From NCBI GenBank assembly GCA_030267125.1, contig JAJDJJ010000019.1, forward strand, positions 1 through 33,734: a stretch of DNA of 33,734 nt, written 5' to 3'. A program made the position numbers and the translations under genes. The stretch comes from Bacteroidales bacterium OttesenSCG-928-B11 (GTDB lineage: Bacteria > Bacteroidota > Bacteroidia > Bacteroidales > WCHB1-69). Each line of letters begins with the position of its first letter. Positions within the stretch are counted from its first letter, which is position 1. The notes beneath the pieces were generated by a model. It had not been told where the DNA came from. It worked only from the letters and a program-made list of their open reading frames with translations, and did not search any database. Positions 13,995 to 21,914 of the stretch are shown here, piece after piece.

Positions 13995-15289
13995 TATTTT
14001 TTATTTTTATTTGAATAGTAATTAAATGTTTCTATTAAAACCCGGGTGCAAACCGGACAAAATTGGTTGTAAACCGGATCTTTCATCGAGCAGCTAATGT
14101 AGGGACGGTATACGCCTTTTGCCACATAGCCTCCACCTTCATAAACCCCCACCTTATTTTGGTTTTCACTCCTTATGGGTGTCGGTACCGGTAGATCCGT
14201 TTCGATCAAATCCGCCCATTTTGTTTCAAATTCCACTAATGTTGTCAGATTGGGATCCACCGGTTCGATGCCTTCGGGATAGTAATCCCGAACGGAAACC
14301 TCAGAAGTGAAATACTCATCGCCCAGTCCTCCAATACCATGGCCCAATTCATGCACAATGACATAATCTGATTTTTCATGCTCATTATTCACCGTGCAAT
14401 AAAAATTATAGATTCCACCGCCGCCATATTTTGGAGAATTGCAAATCAAGACAATAATATCGCAAGGCGCATCGTCCGCAATCTCGTTCATCCTCCATAC
14501 ATTCAAACACATCAAATAACGATCTAAATCCAGCACGTTATAACTTGAATTGAGCAGGGTTTTCTTATAAATTTTTTGATTGGGATCTGAAATACCCGAT
14601 TCGTCCGAAAAAGCGCGGATAGCCCTTATGCTTATCATATCGCGGTTTTCGCTGTATGGGGAGCAATCCAAGACATATTTTGCGAATCGATCCATGTCCT
14701 TTTCTAATTTAGCCTTATCCGTTTCCGCATACCCGTCAGGAATGAAAAGGATATCTATGCAACTCTTCGGCGATCCGCCAATATGGAGGTCCATCACGTC
14801 AAATTCCTTGATAAACGGTTCATATTTTGAGGAGTTAGGATTAAAATATCCTGTGTATTTCAATGTCATCTCCCGCTTTCTTGAAATAGAAGTGAATGTG
14901 AACTTGATGCTTTGCTTTGGGAATGGTAGTTTGATGCACTCTTCAAAACAACCGGTTTCCTTTTCCGCGCGTTCGGTTGCTTTATACTCGTCAAACAAGG
15001 TTGAGTATGCGTATTTGAAAATGAGCTTATTGGTAGCCGAATCAAAAACCTCGAAAAGGATATTGCCATACTCAAACGGTTCGGTCAGATGAGATACCGT
15101 GCCGTGCCATTCATCCCCTGCGGAAAACTTTTTAACCTCAAAAGATTCGTTCTTTGCATCGCCAATATGATGGTAGTCAATACGAAGAGTCTTGTCTTCA
15201 AAATAGTGTTCGAAATTTTGGGCGAATACGGAAAAAGAGGTCAGCAGAATTAGGACGACTAACATTCCGGGTACTATTATGTTTCTCAT
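13994..15289 (-). CDS. Secreted M64-family zinc metallopeptidase
   Basis: The protein has 431 residues with a signal peptide (VVLILLTSFSVFAQ, cleavage near 24). A beta-rich N-terminal domain (about 25-165) precedes the M64 catalytic domain. The latter has DILFIPDGYAETDKAKLEKD and the zinc motif HELGHGIGGLGDEY with H313, E314, H317 and D324. Cysteines in ISCSMKDPVYNQFCPVC near the end may form disulfides. The family includes the IgA-cleaving peptidase of Clostridium ramosum, but members are widespread in gut Bacteroidales and substrate is not predictable. No T9SS domain is seen. It is the first gene of the operon with ptb and the AsnB-like protein. Confidence 0.9.
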   Translation of the reverse strand: MRNIIVPGMLVVLILLTSFSVFAQNFEHYFEDKTLRIDYHHIGDAKNESFEVKKFSAGDEWHGTVSHLTEPFEYGNILFEVFDSATNKLIFKYAYSTLFDEYKATERAEKETGCFEECIKLPFPKQSIKFTFTSISRKREMTLKYTGYFNPNSSKYEPFIKEFDVMDLHIGGSPKSCIDILFIPDGYAETDKAKLEKDMDRFAKYVLDCSPYSENRDMISIRAIRAFSDESGISDPNQKIYKKTLLNSSYNVLDLDRYLMCLNVWRMNEIADDAPCDIIVLICNSPKYGGGGIYNFYCTVNNEHEKSDYVIVHELGHGIGGLGDEYFTSEVSVRDYYPEGIEPVDPNLTTLVEFETKWADLIETDLPVPTPIRSENQNKVGVYEGGGYVAKGVYRPYISCSMKDPVYNQFCPVCTRVLIETFNYYSNKNKK

Positions 15290-15418
15290 ACGATTATATT
15301 TTTTGTTTCTACAGTTGTATGCGGTTTTGCATGAAAGATAATATCATCCTCTCGGAGGGCTGTATCATAAATAAAAAAACTTTTGCCCCCCTCTGTCCTC
15401 ATACAGATATGTTTAAAG
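15290..15418. other. Gap between the M64 gene and the aminotransferase gene
   Basis: About 130 bases without a gene. On the minus strand TATCTTTC (15340-15333) is one base off the TAnnTTTG element and could be the M64 operon promoter. A short CCTC/GAGG hairpin is near 15350. Confidence 0.35.
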
Positions 15419-16735
15419 TTAATCCTTATGGTTCTCTCTAAAACTCTTTAATCTCTCTTCCAATTCGGGAAGTTGTTCCATGGGAACTAAAGAGACACAG
15501 GCGCGGAGACCTTCAGTGTGCTCGCTGCCGGTAATAGTTAGAGAGATAGCGCTTATGCCGTAATAAAGCAACTCTTTTAGCAACTCTTCGCCGGAAAGCC
15601 CAGGGTAGGAGATGGTGAAATAGAAGCCGTCAGCCAAATCTTTGTCGTCATCTTTATCATACACCAATTGAAAACCGCTATCCAAGAACATTTTTTTCAT
15701 CATTTGGGCTTTTTTGCCATAGATGGATACTTCGTCCAAGAAGTTATAAGTGCCATCATTGCAGGCTTTCAGGATGGCGGCTAACGCATATTGCGCCGAG
15801 TGGGATGTTCCGGAGCTGATAGCATAAACCGCACCGAATATAATTGCTTTTCCTAAAAGTGGCGTATTGAAATAAGGCACCAAATCCGGATATTGATCAT
15901 TGAAAAGTTTGTCTGACAGAATGAGCATTCCGATTCTTTCACCGGCATAGCTGAATGCTTTAGAGCTGGAAATTAACAGGGCGAAGTTATCGGTGTATTT
16001 ACCAACGGTTGGTTGGAATGGCGGGCGGCCGGGTTGCGAAATGTCATTCCGGAAATCCATGCCAAAATAGGCCAAATCTTCAAAGACAAATACGCCATAT
16101 TTATTCGCCATTTCGCCAATAATTTGAAGCTCTTTTTCAGTGAAACAGATCCATGACGGATTGTTCGGATTGGAATACATGATGGTATGGATGTTGCCTT
16201 TGCTGAGGTAGCTTTCCAATTTGTCTTTCAGCTTATCTTGTCTATAGTTGTATACGTCAAAAGTTTCGTATTTCAGTCCCAGTACACGGTGCTGCTGTTT
16301 TTGCACGGGAAAACCGGGGTCGATGAAGAGCGTGGTATCGCGTTCTTTATTAGCCCTGACGAAAGTCATGAAACCGGCCATGCCGCCCATCATGGAGCCT
16401 ACGGTAGGAATGCAGGATGCAGGGGAAACATTAAGATCCAAAAAGTTCTTCACGAATTTGGATGTTTCTTGTTTCAATTCGGGGATACCTTCGATGTCGG
16501 GATAGAGTGCCGCCACACCGTTGTTGAGTGCGTTGATTTGTGCATCCACGCCGATTTGGCAAGCGGGAAGTCCCGGAATACCCATCTCCATACGGACAAA
16601 TTTCTTGCCGCTGGCTTTCTCGATATCGTTGATCAATTTTTTCACTTCGCGGATTGATGCGGTTTCGATGCTTTTAATGCCGCTTTCACTCCAAACGCGG
16701 TTTACGATTTCTTCGGGGATTGGTTTATTTTTCAT
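15419..16735 (-). CDS. PLP-dependent class I/II aminotransferase
   Basis: The protein has 438 residues of the fold-type I aminotransferase family. Visible features are GIPGLPACQIGVDAQ and ALYPDIEGIPELKQETSKFV near the N-terminus, the PLP-ring contact region YSNPNNPSW with FEDLAYFGMDF, and the Schiff-base lysine in SSSKAFSYAGERIGML. A conserved arginine region near the C-terminus (GLRACVSLVP) would bind the substrate carboxylate. Substrate is not evident. It is likely a pyridoxal-phosphate amino-acid transaminase used in amino-acid metabolism. It is transcribed alone, from a predicted -7 element at 16803-16796. Confidence 0.9.
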   Translation of the reverse strand: MKNKPIPEEIVNRVWSESGIKSIETASIREVKKLINDIEKASGKKFVRMEMGIPGLPACQIGVDAQINALNNGVAALYPDIEGIPELKQETSKFVKNFLDLNVSPASCIPTVGSMMGGMAGFMTFVRANKERDTTLFIDPGFPVQKQQHRVLGLKYETFDVYNYRQDKLKDKLESYLSKGNIHTIMYSNPNNPSWICFTEKELQIIGEMANKYGVFVFEDLAYFGMDFRNDISQPGRPPFQPTVGKYTDNFALLISSSKAFSYAGERIGMLILSDKLFNDQYPDLVPYFNTPLLGKAIIFGAVYAISSGTSHSAQYALAAILKACNDGTYNFLDEVSIYGKKAQMMKKMFLDSGFQLVYDKDDDKDLADGFYFTISYPGLSGEELLKELLYYGISAISLTITGSEHTEGLRACVSLVPMEQLPELEERLKSFRENHKD

Positions 16736-16795
16736 GCTATTACTTATTTGATTATGAATTATTACTTGTTATTACTCTTGCCTTGACAAAGATTG

Positions 16796-16803
16796 CAAAA
16801 ATA
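16796..16803 (-). promoter_or_regulatory. Bacteroidota -7 promoter element (aminotransferase)
   Basis: TATTTTTG on the minus strand, 61 bases before the ATG at 16735. Confidence 0.45.
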
Positions 16804-16820
16804 ACAAAATGACCGATACG

Positions 16821-16859
16821 AAAAAGGGGCAATCTCACTTTCGAGACCGCCCCTTTTTT
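16821..16859. terminator. Terminator of the mini-lipoprotein genes
   Basis: AAAAAGGGGC (16821-16830) faces GCCCCTTTTTT (16849-16859). TCTC/GAGA extends the stem after a two-base mismatch. A and T runs on the two sides let it work in both directions. It lies just after the minus-strand lipoprotein gene that ends at 16880. Confidence 0.75.
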
Positions 16860-16879
16860 AGGATTTTGTTTAATGTTCC

Positions 16880-17095
16880 TTATTCAGGTTTACATGTATA
16901 CATGTCACCAACCTCAACAGTTACTCCTGCAACAGTAAAAGAAGTAAGATCTTCGCAATCTTTTTTAGACATTTCGCCAACTGACAGATCCATGCTTATA
17001 CCACCTTCAGAAGCGGTGCAGATACAGTTTTTTTTACAAGAAGTTGCTGTAGCTATAAATGCTACACATGCTAAAGCTAAAAATACTTTTTTCAT
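16880..17095 (-). CDS. Five-cysteine mini-lipoprotein A
   Basis: The protein has 71 residues. The signal peptide ends in the lipobox ATSC with lipidated Cys20. The 52-residue mature part has cysteines at mature positions 1, 5, 7, 28 and 49 in the order C-x3-C-x-C, MSKKDC, YTC. It shares this pattern, including the GxMSK segment, with the gene just upstream at 17194-17397, so the two are tandem paralogues. It should be anchored in the periplasm or outer membrane, with the four non-lipid cysteines possibly forming two disulfides. It has its own -7 element. No named family is recognised. Confidence 0.82.
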   Translation of the reverse strand: MKKVFLALACVAFIATATSCKKNCICTASEGGISMDLSVGEMSKKDCEDLTSFTVAGVTVEVGDMYTCKPE

Positions 17096-17128
17096 AATTT
17101 ATTTTTTTAAGGTTAAACATTGACAGAG

Positions 17129-17136
17129 CAAAAGTA
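17129..17136 (-). promoter_or_regulatory. Bacteroidota -7 promoter element (mini-lipoprotein A)
   Basis: TACTTTTG on the minus strand, 34 bases before the ATG at 17095. Confidence 0.5.
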
Positions 17137-17193
17137 GCCCTTTATTTGAAATAAAAAATAGCATTAACTTTTTTTATGAATTTTGTTTTTCAA

Positions 17194-17397
17194 TTAATTA
17201 GAGGCGCATTTATAGGTAGATCCCGGAGGGATAACCCAAATAAAAGTATCACACTCATCTTTAGACATCTGTCCTACGACAGTGGATCCGACAGCAGATC
17301 CATCCGCATCCGTAACAGAACACACGCAATCTTTGTCGCAAGAAGTCAAGCTTCCGAATAGAACCAGCGCCATAATGGCTAAACATATTTTTCTCAT
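17194..17397 (-). CDS. Five-cysteine mini-lipoprotein B
   Basis: The protein has 67 residues counted from the ATG at 17397 (MRKICLAIMALVLFGSLTSC). A longer reading from 17445 would add 16 non-signal-like residues in front of the signal peptide and is rejected. Lipidated Cys20 is followed by cysteines at mature positions 5, 7, 30 and 45, the same arrangement as its paralogue: C-x3-C-x-C, GQMSKDEC, YKC. The two mature sequences otherwise differ considerably, suggesting an old duplication. The -7 element at 17473-17466 suits the short start. Function unknown. Confidence 0.82.
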   Translation of the reverse strand: MRKICLAIMALVLFGSLTSCDKDCVCSVTDADGSAVGSTVVGQMSKDECDTFIWVIPPGSTYKCASN

Positions 17398-17465
17398 TGT
17401 CTTATATTTATTGTATGTTAATTCTCTACGTAGTACACCTTTCAAGTTGCACCGTTTAAAGGATG

Positions 17466-17473
17466 CAAATATA
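17466..17473 (-). promoter_or_regulatory. Bacteroidota -7 promoter element (mini-lipoprotein B)
   Basis: TATATTTG on the minus strand, 69 bases before the ATG at 17397. Confidence 0.5.
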
Positions 17474-17510
17474 TGAAAAAGCAGTTAGAAAAGAATAATT
17501 ATGGAATAAG

Positions 17511-18602
17511 TTACTTTCTTCCATTTTCTTTCATTTGATCAAGAATAATATTTCCGGCAATATACGGGGAAAGGGTGCCGTTTTGGATTTCGGGAATCAA
17601 TCGATCAATTTCTTCTTTAATCTTTTGATTATCAAAAAAAATTGTAACCAATGTGGTTTCCATCCAATCATAGAATATCTTAACTGATTGTTGTTTTCGA
17701 TGATGATCGAAATAACCGTTTCCAGTTGTGAAATTGCGGTACTCCTCGATCATTCCCCAAACAGCATCGATATTTATTTTTTTGATGGCGGAGCAGGTTT
17801 TCACGGGTACTTCCCAACCGCTTTCGCAAGGAGGGAAAAGTCGCAAGGCCGCTTGGTATTGACTTTTAGCAAAGTTAGCTTTATCCACATTGTCGCCGTC
17901 AGCTTTGTTAATAACGATCGCATCGGCCATCTCCATAATTCCTCGTTTGATGCCTTGCAACTCATCGCCAGCGCCCGAAAGCATCAGCAATAAAAAGAAG
18001 TCAACCATCGATTTAACTACGGTTTCAGATTGTCCAACACCCACTGTCTCAACAATAATGACATCAAATCCGGCGGCCTCACAAAGGGTGATCACTTCGC
18101 GGGTTTTGCGTGCCACACCACCTAATGTTAGTCCGGATGGTGAAGGGCGGATGAATGCGTCCGGGTCAGTGGAAAGCTCTTCCATGCGGGTTTTGTCGCC
18201 GAGGATACTCCCTTTAGACCTTTCGCTGCTGGGATCGATTGCTAATACGGCCAGCTTATGCCCCAAACCGGTTACATACTTCCCAAAACTTTCGATAAAA
18301 GTACTTTTTCCCACACCTGGCACACCGGTTATTCCAATCCGCACCGAATTTCCGGAATAGGGCAATAGTTTATCGATAAGTTCTTGAGCCATAGCAGTGT
18401 GTTCGACACTAATGCTTTCCACCAACGTAATCGCTTGGCTCAATACCGTCCGGTCGCCAAGCAAGATCCGCTCCGCCATCTGCTCAATGGGAAGTTTTTC
18501 TTTTTTCTTCCGTTGATTTTTCTTCCAGTAGGGATTCACCGAGGGCGGTTGTGCTACTCCTTCTCGTTCTGATAATGCCGATTTGAACAAATCATCACTC
18601 AT
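17511..18602 (-). CDS. meaB: MeaB/ArgK-type G3E GTPase (methylmalonyl-CoA mutase chaperone)
   Basis: The protein has 363 residues from the ATG at 18602. MeaB protects and reloads the B12 enzyme methylmalonyl-CoA mutase, using GTP hydrolysis. Motifs are Walker A GVPGVGKS (93-100), a following AIDPSSERSKGSILGDKTRM block, DVIIVETVGVGQSE (switch/Walker B) and a VINKADGDN specificity motif (NKAD). An upstream extension of 54 codons is open but would cross the -7 box at 18654-18647 and has no conserved text, so it is rejected. Mutase subunits mutA/mutB, often adjacent in Bacteroidales, are absent from the window. A propionate/succinate role is inferred. Confidence 0.93.
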   Translation of the reverse strand: MSDDLFKSALSEREGVAQPPSVNPYWKKNQRKKKEKLPIEQMAERILLGDRTVLSQAITLVESISVEHTAMAQELIDKLLPYSGNSVRIGITGVPGVGKSTFIESFGKYVTGLGHKLAVLAIDPSSERSKGSILGDKTRMEELSTDPDAFIRPSPSGLTLGGVARKTREVITLCEAAGFDVIIVETVGVGQSETVVKSMVDFFLLLMLSGAGDELQGIKRGIMEMADAIVINKADGDNVDKANFAKSQYQAALRLFPPCESGWEVPVKTCSAIKKINIDAVWGMIEEYRNFTTGNGYFDHHRKQQSVKIFYDWMETTLVTIFFDNQKIKEEIDRLIPEIQNGTLSPYIAGNIILDQMKENGRK

Positions 18603-18646
18603 AATACACTGGTTATAAAGTATTGTTGATTCTCTTCTTGTAGGAG

Positions 18647-18654
18647 CAAAAGTA
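18647..18654 (-). promoter_or_regulatory. Bacteroidota -7 promoter element (meaB)
   Basis: TACTTTTG on the minus strand, 45 bases before the ATG at 18602. It lies inside the longer open frame, which argues for the shorter start. Confidence 0.5.
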
Positions 18655-18736
18655 CGGAAATTTTGATACTCCAGTGAAACGAAATTCAATATCGAAAATT
18701 TATGGATATTCGATTTTTTGAATTGAAAAAAGATTA

Positions 18737-18744
18737 TATCTTTG
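18737..18744 (+). promoter_or_regulatory. Bacteroidota -7 promoter element (ferredoxin)
   Basis: TATCTTTG, 34 bases before the ATG at 18778. A TTTG at 18717-18720 is present, but the 16-base spacing is shorter than usual. Confidence 0.5.
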
Positions 18745-18777
18745 CAGCCGAAATTACTAACCAAAAATAAGAAAAAA

Positions 18778-18948
18778 ATGTCTTACAAAATTGATTCAGA
18801 TTCATGCACTTCATGTGGAAGCTGCCAGTCAGAATGTCCTCAGGACGCTATCATTGAAGGTTCTCCCTACACCATTGATGCTGACCTTTGTGTTGATTGT
18901 GGTGCTTGTGCAGATGTATGTCCAATGGAAGCTATTCACGCTGAATAG
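18778..18948 (+). CDS. 2[4Fe-4S] ferredoxin
   Basis: The protein has 56 residues with two classical cluster motifs, CTSCGSCQSECP and CVDCGACADVCP. It is a bacterial-type clostridial ferredoxin carrying electrons at low potential for anaerobic enzymes such as pyruvate:ferredoxin oxidoreductase, hydrogenase or Rnf. The start is the ATG at 18778 (MSYKIDSDSC). An open TTG at 18742 overlaps the promoter and is rejected. The gene stands alone between a promoter and a very strong hairpin terminator, so it is probably well expressed. Confidence 0.95.
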   Translation: MSYKIDSDSCTSCGSCQSECPQDAIIEGSPYTIDADLCVDCGACADVCPMEAIHAE

Positions 18949-18957
18949 TCATTTTTG

Positions 18958-19009
18958 AAACATCAAAGAAAAAGACCGCTCCAATGGGCGGTCTTTTTCT
19001 TTGATGTTT
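18958..19009. terminator. Perfect 22-bp hairpin terminator after the ferredoxin gene
   Basis: Bases 18958-18979 are perfectly complementary to 18988-19009 around the 8-base loop TCCAATGG. The core GACCGC/GCGGTC is flanked by A5/T5 runs, so it works as a terminator in both directions. It separates the ferredoxin gene from the converging MauE-thioredoxin gene. Confidence 0.9.
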
Positions 19010-19020
19010 CTTTCAATTTG

Positions 19021-20001
19021 TTATTGTATAAAATCCAAGATTTCTTTTTCAGTCAATCCTCTGAAATCCACAGCTTTCTTTATCTTCCCGTTTTCCAAAA
19101 ATAAAAATGTGGGGAATTTGCCATTTACTAAATCCATGATGTCTTTTATATTAATGAGCGTAAAAGTATACTCTTCAATCTCTACCTCTTCCTTAAATTT
19201 TTCAATATATTGATTATCACCAATTATGAAGATATTGATTCTACTTTTATCAATCTCCCGGCTCTCCACAATTGAATTCAACTTCTTCATACTCAACTTG
19301 CAATATTTGCAGGTAGGGATAAAAACCGGTACAATATATTTCCCATCATCAAAATCGGCAGTGAATGTGCTGTCGGTCTGTATTTTTTCGAAGACCTCCA
19401 GATTCACCTCTTTGATAGGGGATTTGATTTGGTTGTAGATCGCATCCATAGGGAAAAGGATAAAACAGACGGTCACTGTTGCGGCAAAATAAAGGCCAAC
19501 GATCAAATTCTTAAATCGGAATTTATAATCCGGTTCCTTGCGGATGAATAGTAATAAAATGATGGTTATCAAATTTTTGATGATGGAATTGATAGGATTC
19601 AGTTCTACAAAATCGCCGAAACAGTGGCAATTGCTGTCATTTCTGAAAATTGCGACGTAGACTAGAAAAAGTGTGAAGCCGATGAGGGTTGCCATGGTTG
19701 CCCACCACGTGTATTTGTAGTAAAATTTAATGATTAGGCAAAATCCCAGTAGAAATTCAAAGGCGATAATGCAGCGCGCGAAAAATGTACACCATAGATA
19801 GTTGAAGATTCCAAAACTGTAAATATATAGTTCAAATTGATCTATTGATAGCAGCTTCAAAATTGCCGTGGTGATGAACATGCCGCCGAGAAGAAGGCGG
19901 AGTATCAATTTTATGATGTGGATGGTTTTCCCTTTTTTTCTATGGTTTTCGACTTTGTCCATTTCTTGTTCTTGCATAACGTTATTTTTAAATATGTTCA
20001 T
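19021..20001 (-). CDS. MauE/DoxX-like membrane protein fused to a thioredoxin-like domain
   Basis: The protein has 326 residues. The N-terminal half has about four helices (roughly 32-52, 66-92, 98-118 and 138-155) and the cysteine motif NCHCFGD (124-130), as in MauE-like redox membrane proteins. A fifth helix (about 166-184) leads to a periplasmic thioredoxin-like domain with an active-site-type C231-x-x-C234 (PTCKYCK), then a KFPTFLFLENG strand with the cis-proline region. It is likely a self-contained disulfide-handling protein that moves electrons across the membrane. The start overlaps the ABC gene by 14 bases; starts at 19977 (MQEQEM) or 19962 would avoid the overlap. Confidence 0.85.
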   Translation of the reverse strand: MNIFKNNVMQEQEMDKVENHRKKGKTIHIIKLILRLLLGGMFITTAILKLLSIDQFELYIYSFGIFNYLWCTFFARCIIAFEFLLGFCLIIKFYYKYTWWATMATLIGFTLFLVYVAIFRNDSNCHCFGDFVELNPINSIIKNLITIILLLFIRKEPDYKFRFKNLIVGLYFAATVTVCFILFPMDAIYNQIKSPIKEVNLEVFEKIQTDSTFTADFDDGKYIVPVFIPTCKYCKLSMKKLNSIVESREIDKSRINIFIIGDNQYIEKFKEEVEIEEYTFTLINIKDIMDLVNGKFPTFLFLENGKIKKAVDFRGLTEKEILDFIQ

Positions 20002-21745
20002 TTATGGTGGGAATTGCATCAATGAGCTGTCGAGTGTATTCGGTTTGCGGAGATTCGTAAATTTTATCCGCGTCATTTAGTTCCACTATTCTCCCGTTGC
20101 GCATCACTGCCATCCGGTCGGCCATATATTTCACCACCGAAAGATCGTGAGAAATAAAGATGTAGGTGAAATCGTACTCTTTTTTCAATTCATTCAGTAA
20201 ATTAAGCACTTGTGCCTGCACCGAGACATCAAGTGCGGAGACCGACTCATCACAGATGATGAATCGGGGATTTACCGCCAAAGCCCGAGCGATGGATATG
20301 CGTTGTCGTTGTCCACCTGAAAATTCATGAGGATAGCGATAGAAGTGACTCTCGTTCAGATCAACACGTTCCAATAATTCTATCGCCTTACGTCTCCGTT
20401 CCCTTTCATTTCCGTAGAGGTTATGAATTTTCATCGGTTCTATGATCGAGGAGCCGACGGTTAATCGTTGATTGAGTGAAGAGTAGGGGTCCTGCAAGAT
20501 GATTTGCAACTCTTTTCTGATCTTGCGTAAGTCATGATTAGATAAATCTGTGAGAGATAATCCTTTATAGTAGATTTTGCCTTTTGTCGGTTCTATCAGC
20601 CGTATCATGCTTCGCCCCAATGTGGTCTTTCCGCAACCGGATTCACCAACCAGTCCGAGGGTTTCACCTTCGTAGATGTCAATACTGACATCTTGCAAGG
20701 CATACACATACTCTTTTTTTGCAAATAACTTATTGTTTCGGATGGGGTAGTTTTTTGTTAGGCCTTCGATGCGAACCAACGGTTTGCAGTTGTAAAGCCG
20801 CTCGTGCGTGATCGCGCGCTGTTCCTTGGTTATGATGGGAGGAGAGGGTGGAGGAGAGGAAGAGGTCAAGTTGGAGTCTTCAAAATTAGGAGTTTGAGTC
20901 TCCATGAAATCCTTAACAGTGAGTAATTTTTCGGGGCGGGTGTCGAGCGGGGGGCGACAAGCTAACAATCCCTTGGTGTAGGGATGCTGCGGGCGGAAAA
21001 GAACTTCGCGAACTTTACCTGCTTCCACTATTTCACCTTTGTATAATACCAAAACCCGATCGGCAATTTCGGCAACCACACCTAAGTCATGGGTTATGAA
21101 GATAACGCTCATTCCGTGTTTTTGCTGCAAATTCCGAATGAGTTCCAATATCCCTTTTTGCACGGTAACATCCAAAGCAGTAGTGGGTTCGTCTGCAATA
21201 AGAATATCGGGATTGCAACTCATTGCCATGGCGATCATCACCCGTTGTTTCTGTCCGCCGGACAATTCGTGTGGATAGGAGTCGAAAATCTTTTCCGGTC
21301 TTGGAAGCATCACCTCGTTGAAGAGTTTCATCACGCGTTGATAGACCTCTTTTTTGGAGAGTTTTTCATGCAGAAGGATCGCCTCGCAAATTTGTTCACC
21401 GCATTTGATGACGGGATTGAGCGAGGTCATCGGCTCTTGGAATATCATCGCGATTTTTTTCCCGCGGATTTTCAGATACTGATCTTCGGTAAGCGATGTT
21501 AATTCGATAGGTCTATCTTTTTCTTGATCGAAGAAAGTGATATTCCCGGATGTAATACGGGATTTTTTCTTCTCAATCAGTCCCATAATAGAGAGTGCCG
21601 TGACTGATTTCCCGGAGCCGGATTCACCCACCACACCGATTGTTTCACCTTTTGCTATTGAAAATGAAATGTTTCGCAGTATTTTTCCCCAATCCGTATC
21701 GCGACGTAAATCCAACGAAAAATTATTGACCCGAAGTAGCTCCAT
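19988..21745 (-). CDS. Fused DppD-DppF-type peptide/nickel ABC transporter ATPase
   Basis: The protein has 585 residues with two complete ABC ATPase domains in one chain. Domain 1 has Walker A GESGSGKS (40-47), signature LSGGQKQR (161-168) and [12 protein letters not shown]. Domain 2 has Walker A GESGCGKT (367-374), signature FSGGQRQR (475-482) and [11 protein letters not shown]. Each has the HPYT-like C-terminal extension of oligopeptide importers (first copy [15 protein letters not shown]). A proline/serine-rich linker lies near 285-310. The matching permease and binding-protein genes are not in this window. It probably powers peptide uptake, matching the secreted proteases nearby. Confidence 0.92.
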   Translation of the reverse strand: MELLRVNNFSLDLRRDTDWGKILRNISFSIAKGETIGVVGESGSGKSVTALSIMGLIEKKKSRITSGNITFFDQEKDRPIELTSLTEDQYLKIRGKKIAMIFQEPMTSLNPVIKCGEQICEAILLHEKLSKKEVYQRVMKLFNEVMLPRPEKIFDSYPHELSGGQKQRVMIAMAMSCNPDILIADEPTTALDVTVQKGILELIRNLQQKHGMSVIFITHDLGVVAEIADRVLVLYKGEIVEAGKVREVLFRPQHPYTKGLLACRPPLDTRPEKLLTVKDFMETQTPNFEDSNLTSSSPPPSPPIITKEQRAITHERLYNCKPLVRIEGLTKNYPIRNNKLFAKKEYVYALQDVSIDIYEGETLGLVGESGCGKTTLGRSMIRLIEPTKGKIYYKGLSLTDLSNHDLRKIRKELQIILQDPYSSLNQRLTVGSSIIEPMKIHNLYGNERERRRKAIELLERVDLNESHFYRYPHEFSGGQRQRISIARALAVNPRFIICDESVSALDVSVQAQVLNLLNELKKEYDFTYIFISHDLSVVKYMADRMAVMRNGRIVELNDADKIYESPQTEYTRQLIDAIPTINEHI

Positions 21746-21762
21746 CGTTTTTTTATGATGTG

Positions 21763-21770
21763 CAAAAATA
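21763..21770 (-). promoter_or_regulatory. Bacteroidota -7 promoter element (ABC ATPase)
   Basis: TATTTTTG on the minus strand, 18 bases before the ATG at 21745. The implied leader is about 11 bases. Confidence 0.5.
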
Positions 21771-21827
21771 GTGCTTTTTCGATTTAGAATTGAAACGAGC
21801 CGAAGTTAAATGCTCTTACTTTTTCAT

Positions 21828-21835
21828 TACTTTTG
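21828..21835 (+). promoter_or_regulatory. Bacteroidota -7 promoter element (DUF4340-like gene)
   Basis: TACTTTTG lies 80 bases before the ATG at 21915. A short hairpin, AACCCG (21837-21842) with CGGGTT (21853-21858), lies at the expected 5' end of the transcript. Confidence 0.5.
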
Positions 21836-21914
21836 CAACCCGCAAAGAAAAACGGGTTTGAAGTGCGGTAATTGATGCAAATCTATTAAGTAATGCGTTA
21901 TTAATACATACTAT

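Noticed and set aside
14580-15092. Plus-strand open frame of 170 codons
   Set aside because: It is antisense to the M64 metallopeptidase, which has signal peptide and zinc motif.
16187-16657. Plus-strand open frame of 156 codons
   Set aside because: It is antisense to the aminotransferase; no domain recognisable.
17890-18360. Plus-strand open frame of 156 codons
   Set aside because: It is antisense to meaB, whose GTPase motifs are intact.
18603-18764. 54-codon upstream extension of meaB
   Set aside because: It crosses the -7 promoter element and lacks conserved sequence; the ATG at 18602 is preferred.
18742-18777. Upstream TTG start of the ferredoxin gene
   Set aside because: It overlaps the -7 element; MSYKIDSDSC is the natural ferredoxin start.
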